64,000 nt of DNA from Tretioscincus oriximinensis (taxonomy: Eukaryota > Chordata > Lepidosauria > Squamata > Gymnophthalmidae), in assembly GCA_022410635.1 (NCBI GenBank), contig JAJVDF010000239.1:672117-736116 (forward strand). The letters are read 5' to 3'. The position numbers and the translations under genes are program-made. Every line of letters begins with the position of its first letter. Positions within the stretch are counted from its first letter, which is position 1. Below the pieces are notes generated by a model. It had not been told where the DNA came from. It saw only the letters and a list, made by a program, of their open reading frames with translations, and did not search any database. Below, piece after piece: positions 26,401-41,400 of this stretch.

Positions 26401-29400
26401 CACACGGGAGGCCCCAAAGCCAGTGAGTAATCAAGACACTCTCACCGAACGTAACATTAACAAATAAGAAGGAGCCCTTCAACTGGTCACCACATCAATG
26501 CAGAGCACCCTTGGTGAACAGTGAGTTGGTTGTGATCTTCAGGGTAAGAGATCTGTTTGAAATTCCTTCTTCAGTAAAGCTCCAATTCTACATCCATTCC
26601 AAAGACTAGCTTGTCCTACCCCTAGAAGCACCAAGTAAGAGACAGTGGAGATAATACCCTTAAAACCTGTGCTCAAAATGGTGATGAAAACAAGNATCTA
26701 GGAAAAGTTGGAAGTTTCCTGGTTTGATATAGGATTTTCTATAAGACCAATCCTATATTGTAGAGACTTTGGAATGGATCATCCTGAAGTCTTGAGCTTC
26801 TGACACTAGCTTTACTGACACCATGTCCCCCCCCCCCCCTTTGTGTCTCCAGGTTATCAGTAACATTGGAAAATCATCTAACAGAAGAGCCGGAGTTGAG
26901 AAGCACCTTAGATGGTCTTCTGACACTTCCCCACCTCTAGGACTTTCAACTCCTTGTCCTCTTCTTCATTACATTCCTTAGAACAACTGATAAAGAGGGT
27001 TTCTTTTTTTGAAAGGCAACAATTGAAAATTTCTTGTATGAAGGAAGTATCTGCTATTTATAGTAGAATAAAGTTGATTGCTGATGCCTGATTAGAGGAT
27101 CTTCCATCGTTAAAGTAGGAATGACTGCTATAAACAGGTCTTATATTCCTACTCTGCAGGACCTCCTGTTTTTATCCTTCTCCCCACCTTCTTTTTGGCC
27201 TTTCCAAAGGAGGAAGAGGAGAATCAACAAGGAGGAGGAGAAGAAGAAGAAGAATCGAGTTTAAGAAGGAAACAAAGGTTCCAGAAGTGGTTTCTTTTTT
27301 ATTCATTATAGATTTTTTTTAAATGGGAGGCGGGAGGGTCGAGAAGCATCTGCAGGCCAGATAACAAGAACAAGAACATACCCCGTTTTTCTCACCTTTC
27401 AAAGGGACTCAAAGAGGCTTACAAGGATATTTTGCCCAAAGGCTTACATTCTATCTTCCCCACCAGGCTGAATTTGTTCCCATGTATCTATTTGCAGTCA
27501 GTTGCAATTTCTTGCAATTCTTGCTTTCAAATAGNTGAGTTGGCTAGAGCTACAGGCTAGGAGAAGGTGCTCACCCCTCCCCACGTCTGACANTTGTTCT
27601 TCAAAACCCCATCTCTCAGGTGACAGACGGTTTCCTTAGAAACTGAGCCATTTGTGCTCTGCTGCAGCTGTGCAGATGACAAGATCCAGCTAGAGGACGT
27701 CCCAAACCCAGTGAAGGATAAACACAATGGAGAATTCCAACAATAAAGTGAGCTTTGCTGTTGAACAGCTCACAAGTGGCAGATGGTGAGATATATCGAC
27801 CAAGCCGCATTGACAACTGATGGTCTAGAAATCATGTGAATGGACAAGTCAGCCTTTCCAAAGACGAAGCAGATATGGCAGCTTCTTGGCAAGTTCAGTC
27901 CTTCCAAATGAGGATTCATTAGATTAGCCTGTGGATCTTCCTGGCCCTCCCCCCAGCCTTTTTAAAAACAAAAAGGGGCTCACAATGAGCTGAAGATTTG
28001 AGAAGCTCTGAAGGGCAGATCCTGACTGGCAAGCAGGAAGTCAGGGGAGAGAAGGAGGCAACAGCGGCGCACACAGCACTGTTCGGNTAGGGAAGAAAGC
28101 ACAGGGGAGGACGAGTGGAGGCAGCACTGGCTGCTGTGCTTTTTGCAGGAGGATGGGGCAGGTTTCCTCTGCATGGGATAAGGGGGCAGGGCTTGGAGTG
28201 GGGGCGGGGCCTGGAGTGGGGCTGGGCTGGGGGAGTGGGTATGGCCCCTGGGTGATTTTACAAATATCAAAATGGCCCTTCACAGGAAAAAAGATTCCAC
28301 ACCCTTGCATTAGATGGAGCGAGACAGACCACTATGAAGATTTGCTCTGCAGTGGAGGGGGTGAGCAACCACAAGGTAAGGCCTTCTGGAATTCCCTCCC
28401 AATGAATTATGAAAGCTATATGCTGACACTGCTTACTTGACCCTTGATCTGCCCCACAACCTACTGCCATACAAAAACAACCCAGACAGTCAGTCTACCA
28501 AAGGGTCCTTCTGCCCTTTGCAAAGCTGAGCTCCATAATAGAGCTACAGGAGCAAAAAAGGGGTGACTGGAAAGGAATTGAGGATCAACAGATGGAGAGT
28601 GATCTTATAATGTGCAATGCGCTCTATATGGTGCTGCTCATGAAAATGGTTCTGAAGCTGCAGCTGGTGCAGAACACAACAGCTAGACAGCTGGCTGCTT
28701 CGACTGGCCGGATACACATCACACCGGTCCTGAAAGAACTGCACTGGCTGTCAATTTGCTACCGAGCCCAATTCACTCTCACCTATAAAGCCCTACATAA
28801 TATGTATTTGGGGCCCAAGTTATTTATTTATTTACATTTATACCCTGCCCCATACCCGAAGATCCTCTCCCATATGATCCTGCCCGTGCCTTAAGATCTG
28901 CAGGGGAGACCCTCCTGACTGTATCACCTCCCTCAGTGGCAGAGAGGGTGAGAAACTGAGCTGGAGAGAATTAGATTAAAATCCAGAAGTGAACCCTGAA
29001 ATTCAGCAGAAATGACTGGGACAAAAGGAGGAGCCCACCTTTGATGATGATCTGTAGCTTGTTCTCGTCACTCTCGGTTTTTTCTTTTGGCCTTACAGCC
29101 ATGAGATGCTTCTTGGCTTTGTACAGTACTGCCCGTCTCTCCCGCCAGGACAGAGTGGAGAGGATCTCCCGTTCCTTCTTGTAAGATTCCATATGTTCCT
29201 TCTGCTTTGCTTCAATGACCTCTAGATCCTTTTTCATTTTCTCCTGCTGCTCAGCATAGATCCGCCACTCAACAACTTCACGAGCCCTTTGCTTGGAAGA
29301 ACCAAAATATTTTTTATTATATGCTACTCTTCACTGGAAGATTCCAGAACAACTACCCAGAGGAAACTAAACATCAAAGGCCTGGTTGAAGAAGCATAAT

Positions 29401-32400
29401 TTTTACATATAGTTCTTCCTTTCTAACTATAAACTCAACTATAAACTCTATGTTAAGAACATAAAAACATAAGAGGAGCCCTGCTGAATTGGGCCAGAGC
29501 CCATCTAGTCCAACATTCTGGTTCACACAGAGGCCCACCAATTGCACCTGGGCAGTCTGAACAGAAGGAGGCAAAATCTTCACCTATTCTTGACTCCCTG
29601 CAAATGGCATTTCAGGAGTACTGCCTGTTGCTCCATCTCGGAGGCAGTTTCAAAAGATCCATCCTAGTAACTATTTATACCCTTGGTGTCCATAAACTTA
29701 TCTAATTCTGTCTTTAAGCTATCCAGGTTGCTAGCTACCACCAGCTCTTCTGGAAGTAAATTCCACGGGCTGATGATCCATGGGTGAAAAATACCTTCCT
29801 TTGTCTGTTCTCGCTCTTCTGCCTATTGGTTTCAAGGAATGCCCCCTGGTCCAAGTGGTGTGTAATAGAGAAAATACTTTCACTACCCTGAACAGTTTAG
29901 TGTAATCAGCGAACCTGGCTACTTCACTATTTACCTCGGCATCCAAATAGTTTATGAATATATTGAAAAGCAAAGGTCCCAGTACTGAACCCTGAACACT
30001 TTTCACCTCCTTCCACCCAGAGAACTGTCCACTCTCTACTACTCTCTGCCTTCTCTCTTTTAGCCAATTTCTGATCCAGGACAGGCTCTGTCCTCTTATT
30101 CCAAGACTGTAGAGCTTTTGTAGGAGCCTTTGATGAGCAACTTTATCGAAAGCCTTCTGAAAGTTTAGACAGACAGTACCACAGATTTCTTGGCAACTAT
30201 AAAAGAAAAGCTTTCCATAGCTCTTTATCTTTTGAGATGAACCTGTACCACTTCATTGGAAGTTGAATCTGCAAATCATCGATCTGGGCTTCCTTGTACT
30301 AGAGGGGAAAGAAATTATTGCAAATTTCCCTTCACTTACAGATGTGGTCGCCTTGGTTAAAAACCGCTCTCCTTTCTCTGGTTTCAGATATTGTTGTTTT
30401 AATACGCTACTCTAGTTTTTATGCTTAACTAGGCTATCTTCAGGTATAGTAGGACAGCATTAAAATGCAAATAATTAAAATAAAATTTATTTCATCCAAC
30501 TAAATTAAATGGTCTTTTCTCTTTAATATAAACAAAAGTCTGAGGCCTTCTGGAGACCTTAGATGACATAATTAATCTTGGATGTGTGCGGTGACTGAGA
30601 AATTGAAGTACCTCAGACTCTACTTCTAGGATTTCTTCTCCTGCAGAGGGGACATCCTTCCACCCCACTATTTCCACTGGTGTGCTTGGGGAAGCTGTTT
30701 CCATGGTCTTGCCGTTTTCATCAAACATCAGACGCACTTTTGCCCAACTTTTCCCAGCCACCAGTATGCAGCCCTTTCTGAGCGTACCTCTCTGGATGAT
30801 GGCAGTAGTCACAGGACTGAAAGGAGAAGGAGAGAAAATTATCCTTGGCTTCACCTTTGCAACTAGTGCTGCAACTTTAATATTCCATTGGAATTTGAAA
30901 AAGAAAGATATGAATTGTCTGGGTTTGAACTGTAACTACACGTACTGTATTTATAAAATATTATAAAACTGAAGGAACACTTTCTTCCACATGTACCTGC
31001 CCACACCATAAGATCTTCTGACGGTGACAGTCCGATCTCCTTCACTAATCAAGGGGATGTGGACACNTGGGAAGGCCTTATCTGTGATAGCCCCCAAGTT
31101 GTGAAATATCTCCCCTCTGTAGTGTGCCAGGCACCTCCACTCTATACATTCAGATATCCAGTCAAGTTCACCCTTCCGTCATAGAAGGCACTGTTCTATT
31201 TTTATTATTCTATAACAATTTGTTTTATGTTTTTTTATTTTGATCCATCCTGAGATCTAAAGGGTGGAATATAAAAGTAAATAATTTACATGAGCATAGG
31301 AGCCTAAGAGTAGATTTCGAAGAAATAGCCATGTTTGTCTGGGTCCAGAAAATCTAGCAAGGGGGTCTTGATGCACATTAGGGAATAGCAAGAAAAAGGT
31401 AGGCAGCATGAACTTTTGTACACAAGTCTACTTCTTCATGCTGCCTATCTTTATCTTGTTAGTATCTAAAGTGCTACATTGCTAGATAAGAACATAAGGG
31501 GATCCTTGCTAAAATCAGAACATCTAGTCCAGCATTCCAATTCACACAGTGATCCACCAATTGTTTCTGGGCATTCTGGGCAGAAACTAAAGACAAAATA
31601 GTCCTTGGCTCTCTCTAAAAATGGCCTTTAGACGAAATTCTTTGATGCTAGCTCAGTTCTAGTAATCAATGATGTATTATAATTTGTTTAACTCGTTCTT
31701 AAAACCATTCAGACTTGTTGCCATCACCACCTATTGTGGGAGTAAAATTCACAGGTCAATGGCACTCTGGGGACAAAATATTTCAGCTAATATTTCCCGC
31801 CCATTAATTTCACAGGTATTTTAGATAGTAGAAAAAAACTTTTTAATAATGAGGGTAATCAACCAGGTGAGTTCTCCTTTGATGGAAATCTTCAAACATC
31901 TGTCTAGCATGGTTTAGTGATCCTGCATTGGGTTAAGCCCAATGACTCTAGACGTTTCTATCAACTATATGATTCTATGCACCCTACTTCGAAGGTTGTG
32001 TGATAAAAAAACAATTCTATCTTTTTTATTTATGTTGCTGCTTGTTCATATATGCAGTTCTTTTTCTAAACACTCTTATAGGAGGCTCACCGTTTGTGGC
32101 TTGCCAGATATTCCTAAATTACACGTCCCAGCATTCCATATCCAGTAATTCATGCTGCTTCCAGTGGGATCTGTAGTTTAGGAACATCTGAAGACTTATA
32201 AATTGAAAAACATTGCATCTTGCTTTCTCACTGAATTCTGTTCCTTTGACTAACGGACTGTTGAGTTTATAGTTAGCAATTAGGGCCTGTTAGGAATTCC
32301 AAGCAACCTTATGATTAAAAAGATCAGAAATTGTGATCAGGCTGGCCACTGGGTTCACTGGGTTCGGCGAACACTCAGAGATTGAAATCAATTATAAAAT

Positions 32401-35400
32401 CTCCTTTCATAGAGGAGCTGCCAACAAATCAAAAAGCTCTAGGCAGCTTTCTTAATTGACAAATGGGGTTGCCAATCCCTGAACCAATGGGAAGTCTGCC
32501 TAGGAGGGGCTCCAGTTTCTCTTTCAGTTTCTGTACAGGTGCCATTTTGTATTGACATTCAACTTGCAGACAGAGAGAGACCGGTAAGTGCCTGAATATG
32601 CCTCCTTCCAGCTGCTTTCCTAACTTTGCCGAGGCTGGAGGAACCTGCACCCCTCCCAGCCCCAAACTGCACCAGCCGCCGCTGAATATAGATTCTTGTT
32701 CGTAGGCTTACCCTTTTCCTTTATCTGTGCGGGATTCCACAATGGTTCCTTCTACCAAGCCTGTGTGGTCTGCCTTCAGTTCCAAAAGCTCAGCAAGAGT
32801 GATGGTAGCCTCTGCTAACCCCATCAAGTTATCACCCTGTACCAGATAATATTATTCAGTCCAGACTTCTGTTATCAGTTACAGGAGCAAAAATACGGTT
32901 TATCTCCTAAGATATGGATTCCTAGGATATCACAAAAGACTGTTTACATTTTACATGTCAATAGATCTTGACTCATTTTTGTTGGTAGTGCAGTTTTTTT
33001 CACAAGCTAAAGAGGCGAAGGAACTCCCCCAATCAGAATACCGCCTTGTCTCTTAGTAACAGAAATCTGAAATGGCTGCCTTGTAACTGTTACAGAGAGC
33101 TCTTATTCGTTAAGCTTCTTATTCAGCCTCTTGAATTAAAAATTCCTTTAAATAATCCTCTCACGGATGATTGACTAAAGCTTTAGTTGACTAATCTGAG
33201 ATTTAAACTCAACAGAAGCCACCAGACTGACACAAATATTTTTGAATCATGGCATGGTTCCCCTCCTATCCACTCAATTACATTCCAACATGCCTCGTAT
33301 AGTCTGAACCAGAATGGATTGGCAGGTTTCTATTCTGGGACATAATCTGGAATAAGGTCCATGCAGAAAGGACACACAAATTATTGATGGGTAGAGGACC
33401 TATGCTTTCAAATCAATAGAGAACTTGAGTTTTTCTGGCCATAATTTTTTTTATTTGTACTTATATTCCACCCTATACCCGAAGGTCTCAGGCGGCCAAC
33501 CATAGGGTGGCACACATAGCTTTTGTTGCTTTCTCCACAACAGACACCCTGTGGAGTAGGTGGGGCTGAGAGAGTTCAAAGAACTGTGACTGGCCCAAGG
33601 TCACCCAGCTAGCTTTCATGAAGAGTGGGGAATCAAACCGGGAGACTACCAGGTACGAGTTCAACACTCAACCACTACCCCAAACTGGCTCTCTTTCTAC
33701 GTGACCTTTCTTCACTACATAAACTTTCAAACTACAGATTTTCATCTGGATACTAAGGCTGTGTCCAGACAGTGTCAATAATCTGATTGAAAATCTAATT
33801 TCTATTGCATTTGCCTCACTAGCCTATTAGATAAACCAGCAGGATGTGGGTTTTAAAGCAATCCAGAATATCGCTAAACTGTGAAAGCCAGCTATCAAAT
33901 CGGGATATAGGGTTAAATGCAGTGTGCATAATTTTTAATGAAAAACTGCAAGAATGTTGATGTTTACATTTCCATAAGAACATAAGAAGAGCCATACTGG
34001 ATCAGGCCACAGCCCATCAAGTCCAGCATTCTGTGTCACACAGAGGCCCACCAGATGCACCTTCCTTCGCTTCACAAAAGGGGTGTGTAAAGCCTGATAC
34101 TGATAGCAGACTAATCAATAGCATTTGGAAGAGGGAGTTCCTCTTGAAAACCAGCAAACAAAATGTCTGCCAGGAGAGAGAGGAATAAGCATGGAAAATC
34201 CTGTTGGCCAAGAACTGTCAGAATTACAAAATTCATAATAAACTGCAAAGATTTGAACAGAGCGCTTTAAAGCTGGAAAACCAATTAACTGGATTATCGG
34301 GAAAATCCGGAATAAACAAGTGCTCTGTGGATATAGCCTAGAGAACACGCAAAGTAACACCAATTCTACATCCTTACCTATGGTTCAAAACAATGTTATC
34401 CGGCTTCAGTATCAATACTCTAACCTGCTGTATTTATCTAAATTCCTTTCCCCCCAAAATGATTCCGAAATGGTTACTTTCAACGCTGAGATCTGGATAG
34501 TCTGAACATCTCCTCCGTACTCTTCACAAACCACATCGTAAGCTAGAAGCCCTTTCTTCACTCTGTCTGGATCAGCTTCAGGTTTGTCGCATTTGTTGAT
34601 GGCAACAATAATTGGAACTGAAAGAGGAAGTAAGGAAGGAGACTAAGAAGTTCCAACAGTGATTTAAGGCATTATCGTATGTTAAATTTGAGTCCATTTT
34701 GTACTTTTTTAAAAATAAATTTTACTGTCCAAATTATGGAAGGGCAGCTTACTAACTTTTTTTTATTAATCAACATTATCCATAATCCAGCCCTACATTT
34801 ATTTATGCATAATCAATCTTCCATAAATATCTTGGATTAATATGTGCTTATCAACTGACAGGATATATCAATGTATACTAAGGCCCAAAAACTGAAGATT
34901 GAATTTAGAACCTTAAAACACAAGGGAAAGGAAAGAGGAGAAGGGGGAGAAAAGGAGCAGGGATAAATGGGGAGGAAAGAGGAGGAAGGAGAACAAAGAA
35001 AAGGGTGAAGAAGGGGAAAGGAGAAAGAAAGGGAGAAGGAGAGCAAGGGGAGAGAAGAGAAAGGAAGGAGAAAGGGAAAGGAAAAAAAGGGAGGAGGTAA
35101 AGGAAGAAGAGAGGATGGAGGCAAAGGATAGGAAAAGGGAGCAGGAAGAAGGAGGGAAAAAGTAAGAAGAAAGGAAAGGGAAAAGGGTCAGGAAATGGGA
35201 AAGGGAGTAGAGAAAATGGAGTGAGAAGGGAGGGGAAGGAAATGGAGGTGAGAAAAAGGGCAGGCAGGTTAGTTTTTATTCCCTGCTTTTCTCAACCCAA
35301 ATGAAATCAAAGCAGCTTATATAACCTTCTCTTCACAACAGGCACCTCGTGAAGTAGGTGGGGCTGAGAGAACTCTGAAGAACTGTGACTAGTCCAACGT

Positions 35401-38400
35401 CACAGAATTGCCTTCTGTGGGGGCAGAATTGAACCAGGAGACTTCCAGATAAAAGTCTGATAGTCTAACTAGTACACCAGACTCTTTCTTATTCTGTTGA
35501 AAGACGTTAAGTGTTTTACCTTTGGCATTTTTGGCATGTTGAATGGATTCCACTGTCTGCTTCATGACTCCATCTTCAGCTGCCACTACCAGTATGACAA
35601 TATCAGTGATGTTGGCACCTCTTGCTCTCATAGCTGAAAACGCAGCATGGCCAGGGGTATCCAGGAATGTGATTTTTTCCCCAGTAGGCAACTGTACTAG
35701 AAAAGCAAAGGAAACAAAAACATTAACAGTGTTTTACAGACACTGACATGGAAGTAAAGCCACCTGAATAAAACAGGACTTCTTTCAGATAAATCCCAGT
35801 CACAATCTCTTTTAAACCTTTTGGCTAACATAATAACCATTTAGATTATCAGCAGTTCAGCTGGTGAATTCTGTGTATATGATAATGGGGTCACCATAAG
35901 CCAGTCTGATGTCTATGGGGGTTACAGTTTAAATTATTCAATCCATACCAAGAAAGGCACCAATGTGCTGTGTGATCCCTCCTGCTTCCTGGGCTGCAAC
36001 TTGAGTTTTACGTAGACTGTCGAGCAAAGTGGTTTTCCCGTGGTCTACGTGGCCCAGTATGGTTACCACTGGGGGCCTTGGGGTTAATAAAGCTGGTTCG
36101 GCAGGAGGTCTGCAATGAAAACAAACATTTGCTTTTACAGAGGAAAAGAGAAGGAACCGATATGATGATGTTTATTTATATAGTGCTATGTGCAAAGTAT
36201 GGAGATTATAAGATAAAAACACAATGTAAATTACAATATTAAAAAAGTAAAATAGTTCAGCTGCGGCCTTAAATTGGAGTAAGTAGAATTGAAAATAACT
36301 GAAACAGTTAAAATATCAGAAGGGTCCGAGGAGGGCAGGCAAACATGTCTTCCACCTTCCCACCACCAGGTCAGGTGAAATCATCCCATCTCCTTCTGCT
36401 CAGCTTCTGCAAGTGGCTAAGAGGGATTCCTCCTGGTGCCAGTTGAGAGTGAAATGACTAGAGGGAATCAGCCTTTTACCAGGGAAGATGAAATACCCCT
36501 GCTTCCCTCTGCCCTGCATTTGCAAGTGGCTTCAACTTCTCTTAGGTTTCCCTTATGCTTAATATATTCCTTAAAAATCACAGTTCATTATCTAAGAAAT
36601 CCTGATTGGGAAAACTAGACTAGAAGTGCACCTTGCTATGGTGATTGCTACGCACAAATCCGCTCCCCCAGATTAGATAGATAGTTGTCCAATTGGCGGC
36701 GGATTTGACTGCACAAACATGGACCCTCCCCCCTAGACTAGGCCCAAGCCTGGAGCTTGATTACTAGGGACACCCGGAGACCTTTGGGTGGCTCGAGCAA
36801 TTGAGCTCCAGGCTTGGGCCTGATCCGGTCTCCTCGTTCAATTCCACATTTCTCCATGTCTGTTGTGAAGAAAGCAACAAGAGCTATGTACGCCATCCTT
36901 TGGTGAAAAAAGGGCATTATAACATTAATATAAGAATTTGCACCTTTAATGGCTGCGAAAAAAGTTTCCCCCCAGATGCAGCAGGCATTAGGAGCTGTTC
37001 CAGGTGGAAAGAGCTCTCTTCTATGGACATTAAAGGTGCAAAACCCAATTGTGCCTTTTATGTGGGAACCCTAGTTTTTTCTGTTGCCTTGCATACCATT
37101 TGCTGTACAGGTTGCACCCTCTGCCACCATGCTATAAATTAATTAATCTGCTTGAAACCTTTGAATATAGGATCAGTTTGAAAAATATGAAAGTACTCCT
37201 TAGGACTGAGAGTTGAAAAAGAAAAATACAATTGGAAGTTGTATCAGAAAATGAAGAACAAAGGATATAAGAGGAGCCCAGCTGAATCAGGCCACTAGCC
37301 ACCTAGTCTAGCGTTGTGTCTCACACAGCAGCTCCCCAATTGCTTCTGAAGCAGAAGACAAAAGAAAAACCTTCCCCTGCTCTCAGTTCCCTGAAATCAG
37401 CATGCAGAGTCATCCTCTCTCTCTCTGGTCAGGAGACAACCATGAAAACTTGATGGGCTTTGTAAAAGTTCTGCAAACACAGTGAATCAGCTAGATGTGT
37501 TACCTCCTTACAGCATCTTTATTTTCCTTGGCTTTCTCTTCTTTCAACTTGGACCACTTGCATTTCATTCCAGATTTTTTAACAATATCCATGATCCAAT
37601 CCGTATGCAAAATGGAATTTGGCTTGAGTCTGTCCAAATCAACACCCGTGTTCAGTAAAGCTTCATATATATGATCTGTGTGCAAAACCAAAAACTTCTG
37701 TTTGGCATTGTTCCAACCTCAGGATGCCACTGCACCGAGATGCAGTTCAACTAATTATCACAAAGGATGCATTATATGAAAGAAGACCCATCGTTACCCT
37801 TGCAGGGGGAACTGAACCCCTGGTTGCTAATCTGCCTGTTTCTGAGGCAAAGTCCTGTTTTATATTACTACAATCATCATTAATTTTATTCTATGGGTAG
37901 TAAAGAAAATATAAACGAAGCCAGCAATCCCCCCCCNCACACACACACACACAAAAGATTCATCCCCTTCTTAAACAAAAGGAGAAGAAGTGGGGGGAAT
38001 AGAATCCAGCCGGGACCAATTCTACAGCAAACTCCTTTAATTCAAACTTTTCTCAGATGAAAGTGACTCAAGCACATCGGAAACAGATGGCTAAGGAATG
38101 CTCCAGGGGATGAAAGAGACTGCATACAAATCTTTTTCACAGGCCTCCATGGGCCGGATGCCTTGAAACAATTAGGAAGAGCTGATGCACAACGCGGGTT
38201 CTTCCATGGAAGAGACTCCCAAATCAGCAGATAAAACACACAATGGTTTTCTCTCTTCTCAAGAAAGGCAGTGAGGTTCAGAAGGAATCTGACCTGCACA
38301 CTGATTCTTATCATACACAAAGAACACTGTCGGAAAGCACTGAGAGTAGTGGGCTGGAGAACAGTGTTTAAATAACCCTAAACAGAAGCATAGACATTAT

Positions 38401-41400
38401 TTAGGCACATGCCCTTAGAAGATGAGAAGATGAGCCCTTACCTGGAACACCATGGTCCATCTGCCTTCCTTGAGTGCTATAGAGCCTGATGTGAGGGAAG
38501 GCTAGGGTTACCAGATAAAATCTAGGATAGAAGTTTACATCTTCGACAGGTGTGAAAAAGTTATTTTCCCTCCAGGTGCTGGTGAAAAATCCTCTCTCCT
38601 ACATCTATTAAAGGTTTCAAAGATCTACCAAGGGGATTGCGTAGCACCTTATAGACTAACATGAAGCTGGTTGCTTTATTGTATCACCAACTGTTGTTAT
38701 CCATTAGCAGGGCAGTGACATCATACTGGTAGAGTTATCTGCCAAGGGATCTCGTAGAACCTTAGAACCTATGTGCGACTGCACCCCAAATATGGTNTCT
38801 TTCGCTCTAGTTACGCGGTACCAGTTCACCGCACTGCATTAGTGCTTCAAACAGCTCCCAGAAGGGAAGGGAATTTTATTCAGTCTTTGTCAGTGGATAC
38901 AATTTCCCACAAGTCATATCCTAGGTACATATCATGACTCAGCAGTTACAGAGTGATGTAGTCTAATTAGAAGCATAAGACAAAAAGCCATGGGAAAGGA
39001 GACAAGGTGGCATATGGAATAGTGTTCAGCAGAGGAAGGCATGGGCGAATGAGTGGAGGCAGCTCTGGCTCCTGTGCTTTTTCAGACCAGATCGGACTTC
39101 CCCTCCATGGGATTGGGAGAATGTGCTGAGGGGGTGGGGGTGGGTGGGTGGGTGACTAGAAGGGGGGAAGGGGTATGGCCTCTGGGTGATATTACAAATA
39201 TCAAAATGGCCCTTTGCATAAAAGGCCTGGTATATAATGTAAATATCGTAACTGTTCTGTGGTCCTCAATTGGATCATGTGATATTACTCTACATGCTGT
39301 TGGGGAGCAGAACAGTTTGCTGGAGCGAAGAATATAGACCTTCCTGTGGAATGTTACTTTGCTGTGCAGGGTCATTTTCCAGATCTGGATGTTCCTGTCT
39401 CACTACTGGGTTGTTTTCCTCACTTCTCAAGCACCACAACCTCTCTGAAAATAATTTACCCCAACATTCTTCTCCCTAGGGGACTCATTTCAGTTGGAAT
39501 GTGGTGGCAATTAAAAAGCCATAACACATTCAACAAAAACATGTGGTAACCTTACCACTACACAGCACAATATATACAGTACATACCAGCTAGAATTCAC
39601 ACACATCAAAAGTCAGAAAAGGCTTAAATAGAAGAAAACTGAGTTAAAGTCTTCTGAAGTTCCAGGACTTCTTATGGTCAAACAATGAAACTCACCTATG
39701 TCTTTATGCATGGCTTTAGCAAGGTCAGCTACTGTCATCCTGGGTCTTATTTCAACCTCCTGTTTCTGCACTTTCTGTTGTGGTTTCGGTTTGCTCGATT
39801 TCTTTTGCTTCAAAACATTCAGATAAACAGAAGTGTTCTCGTTAGATTAAGAAGACAAGGGCGCAAACTTGGATTTAAGCGCTCTGTACACTGATAGCAC
39901 TATATAAATAAACGAAACGAAGTTTGGAGGACCTGCTATTGAAAACCAATTGGGAAATCCTTTATGCTTTTGAAGATCCTAAGGTTCATCCAGACTATGG
40001 AAAACGTACAAGTGATATGAATTCTTAGGCTGCACCGACTATGTTTCACTGCCTCCGTCAGGAATCAGCTAGTCCAAGATACGAAAACCATCTACAAATG
40101 CCCAGAAGATGCTGGGGGCAAATTTCATCTATTGCAAATTTTGCCCTTTTGTGCACTCTCTAGAAACATCAGCTGATTTTTGCCTGGTGTAAATTAATGC
40201 ACCACTCAAAAATGGCTGACTTTTAGGGTCATTTCCTGTTAGGAAATCTGTGAGGTCTGGAAGCACCAGCCCTGAACTCATCACCCTCATCACAAATTTA
40301 TAAACTTCAGAATAAGATACTCAAAGCAGTTTAAAACAAAAGCCAGAAAACAACATAGCAAAACAATACTACATTTTATATAAGTAGTAATAATTATTAA
40401 CAGGGCAGAATTAACTGAAACATAAAATACCAAAATATAAATTAATTAGTAGAATTAGCCCATTATATTATGATAATGCAATTGGCTCTAGCTCCTCCTT
40501 CTCCCTTGCTTTCATCCATGCCTCCCCCCATTCCCTTCCTTGCCCCTCCTATCCCTTTTCTTTGCTGCTTCTTTGTTTCATTCTTCCTTTCATTTTCACC
40601 CTTTCCTTTTTTATCTTCCTTTCTTGCCTTCCATCTTTCATCCAATCCTTCCTGTGTTCTTCCTTTCCCTCCCAGTATTTGTCCCAGTACCGAACCATGG
40701 AGTATTCAACTTCTCACATATTTCCATCCAGAGTCCATTTACTACTTCTCTCTGTTTTCTGCATTTTAGCCAGTTTCCAACGCTAGAGGTTGCCAAAGTT
40801 CCGAGTTCTGTCATTGGTCTCTGTGGTAGCAGAGTCATCGAGTACATCCATGAGGTAACGGATGGCTGGATCTAGGTGGACTTCAGCTTTGATCCAGAGG
40901 AGCATTTCCTATGTTTTTATAGTCATGGAAGTTACTGCTGATAATGGCCTGATTTGCATTTGGCCACCTTCTAGGGTTACCACAAAAATCCTGGATAGAG
41001 GTCTTGCAGCTTTAATGAGTTTGAAAAAGAGGAATTTTTATCAGGCACTGCAAGATAGATTTTCACATGATGAAAATCTTTCTTGTTCACCTCCATGAAA
41101 CCTGCAACCTAACCCAAATTTCTGAGCAAACCTTAGGATATTCTATCCCAGAAAGTAGTCCAAGGATTCTGCCATGCCAGGCTAGCACAGGCCCTGATGT
41201 GTGGATCTGGATAGCAGGTCCTTTAGGCTACTTTTCAGAACAGACTAAACCAAGTCCAAATCAGGCCAATGGCTCTTACTTACTCACAAAGTTGGAATCC
41301 AACCTCCTGCTCAAAACAGGATTCACTAAATTCAGAATAAAATAATCAAAGCCCCAATGGCAATAGCCAGTGCCTTGCCTGCAAGATGTATGCTCATGCT

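Noticed and set aside
38042..38320. 92-codon minus-strand frame in an MTIF2 intron
   Set aside because: No matching splice sites, no recognised domain, and MTIF2 closes perfectly without it.
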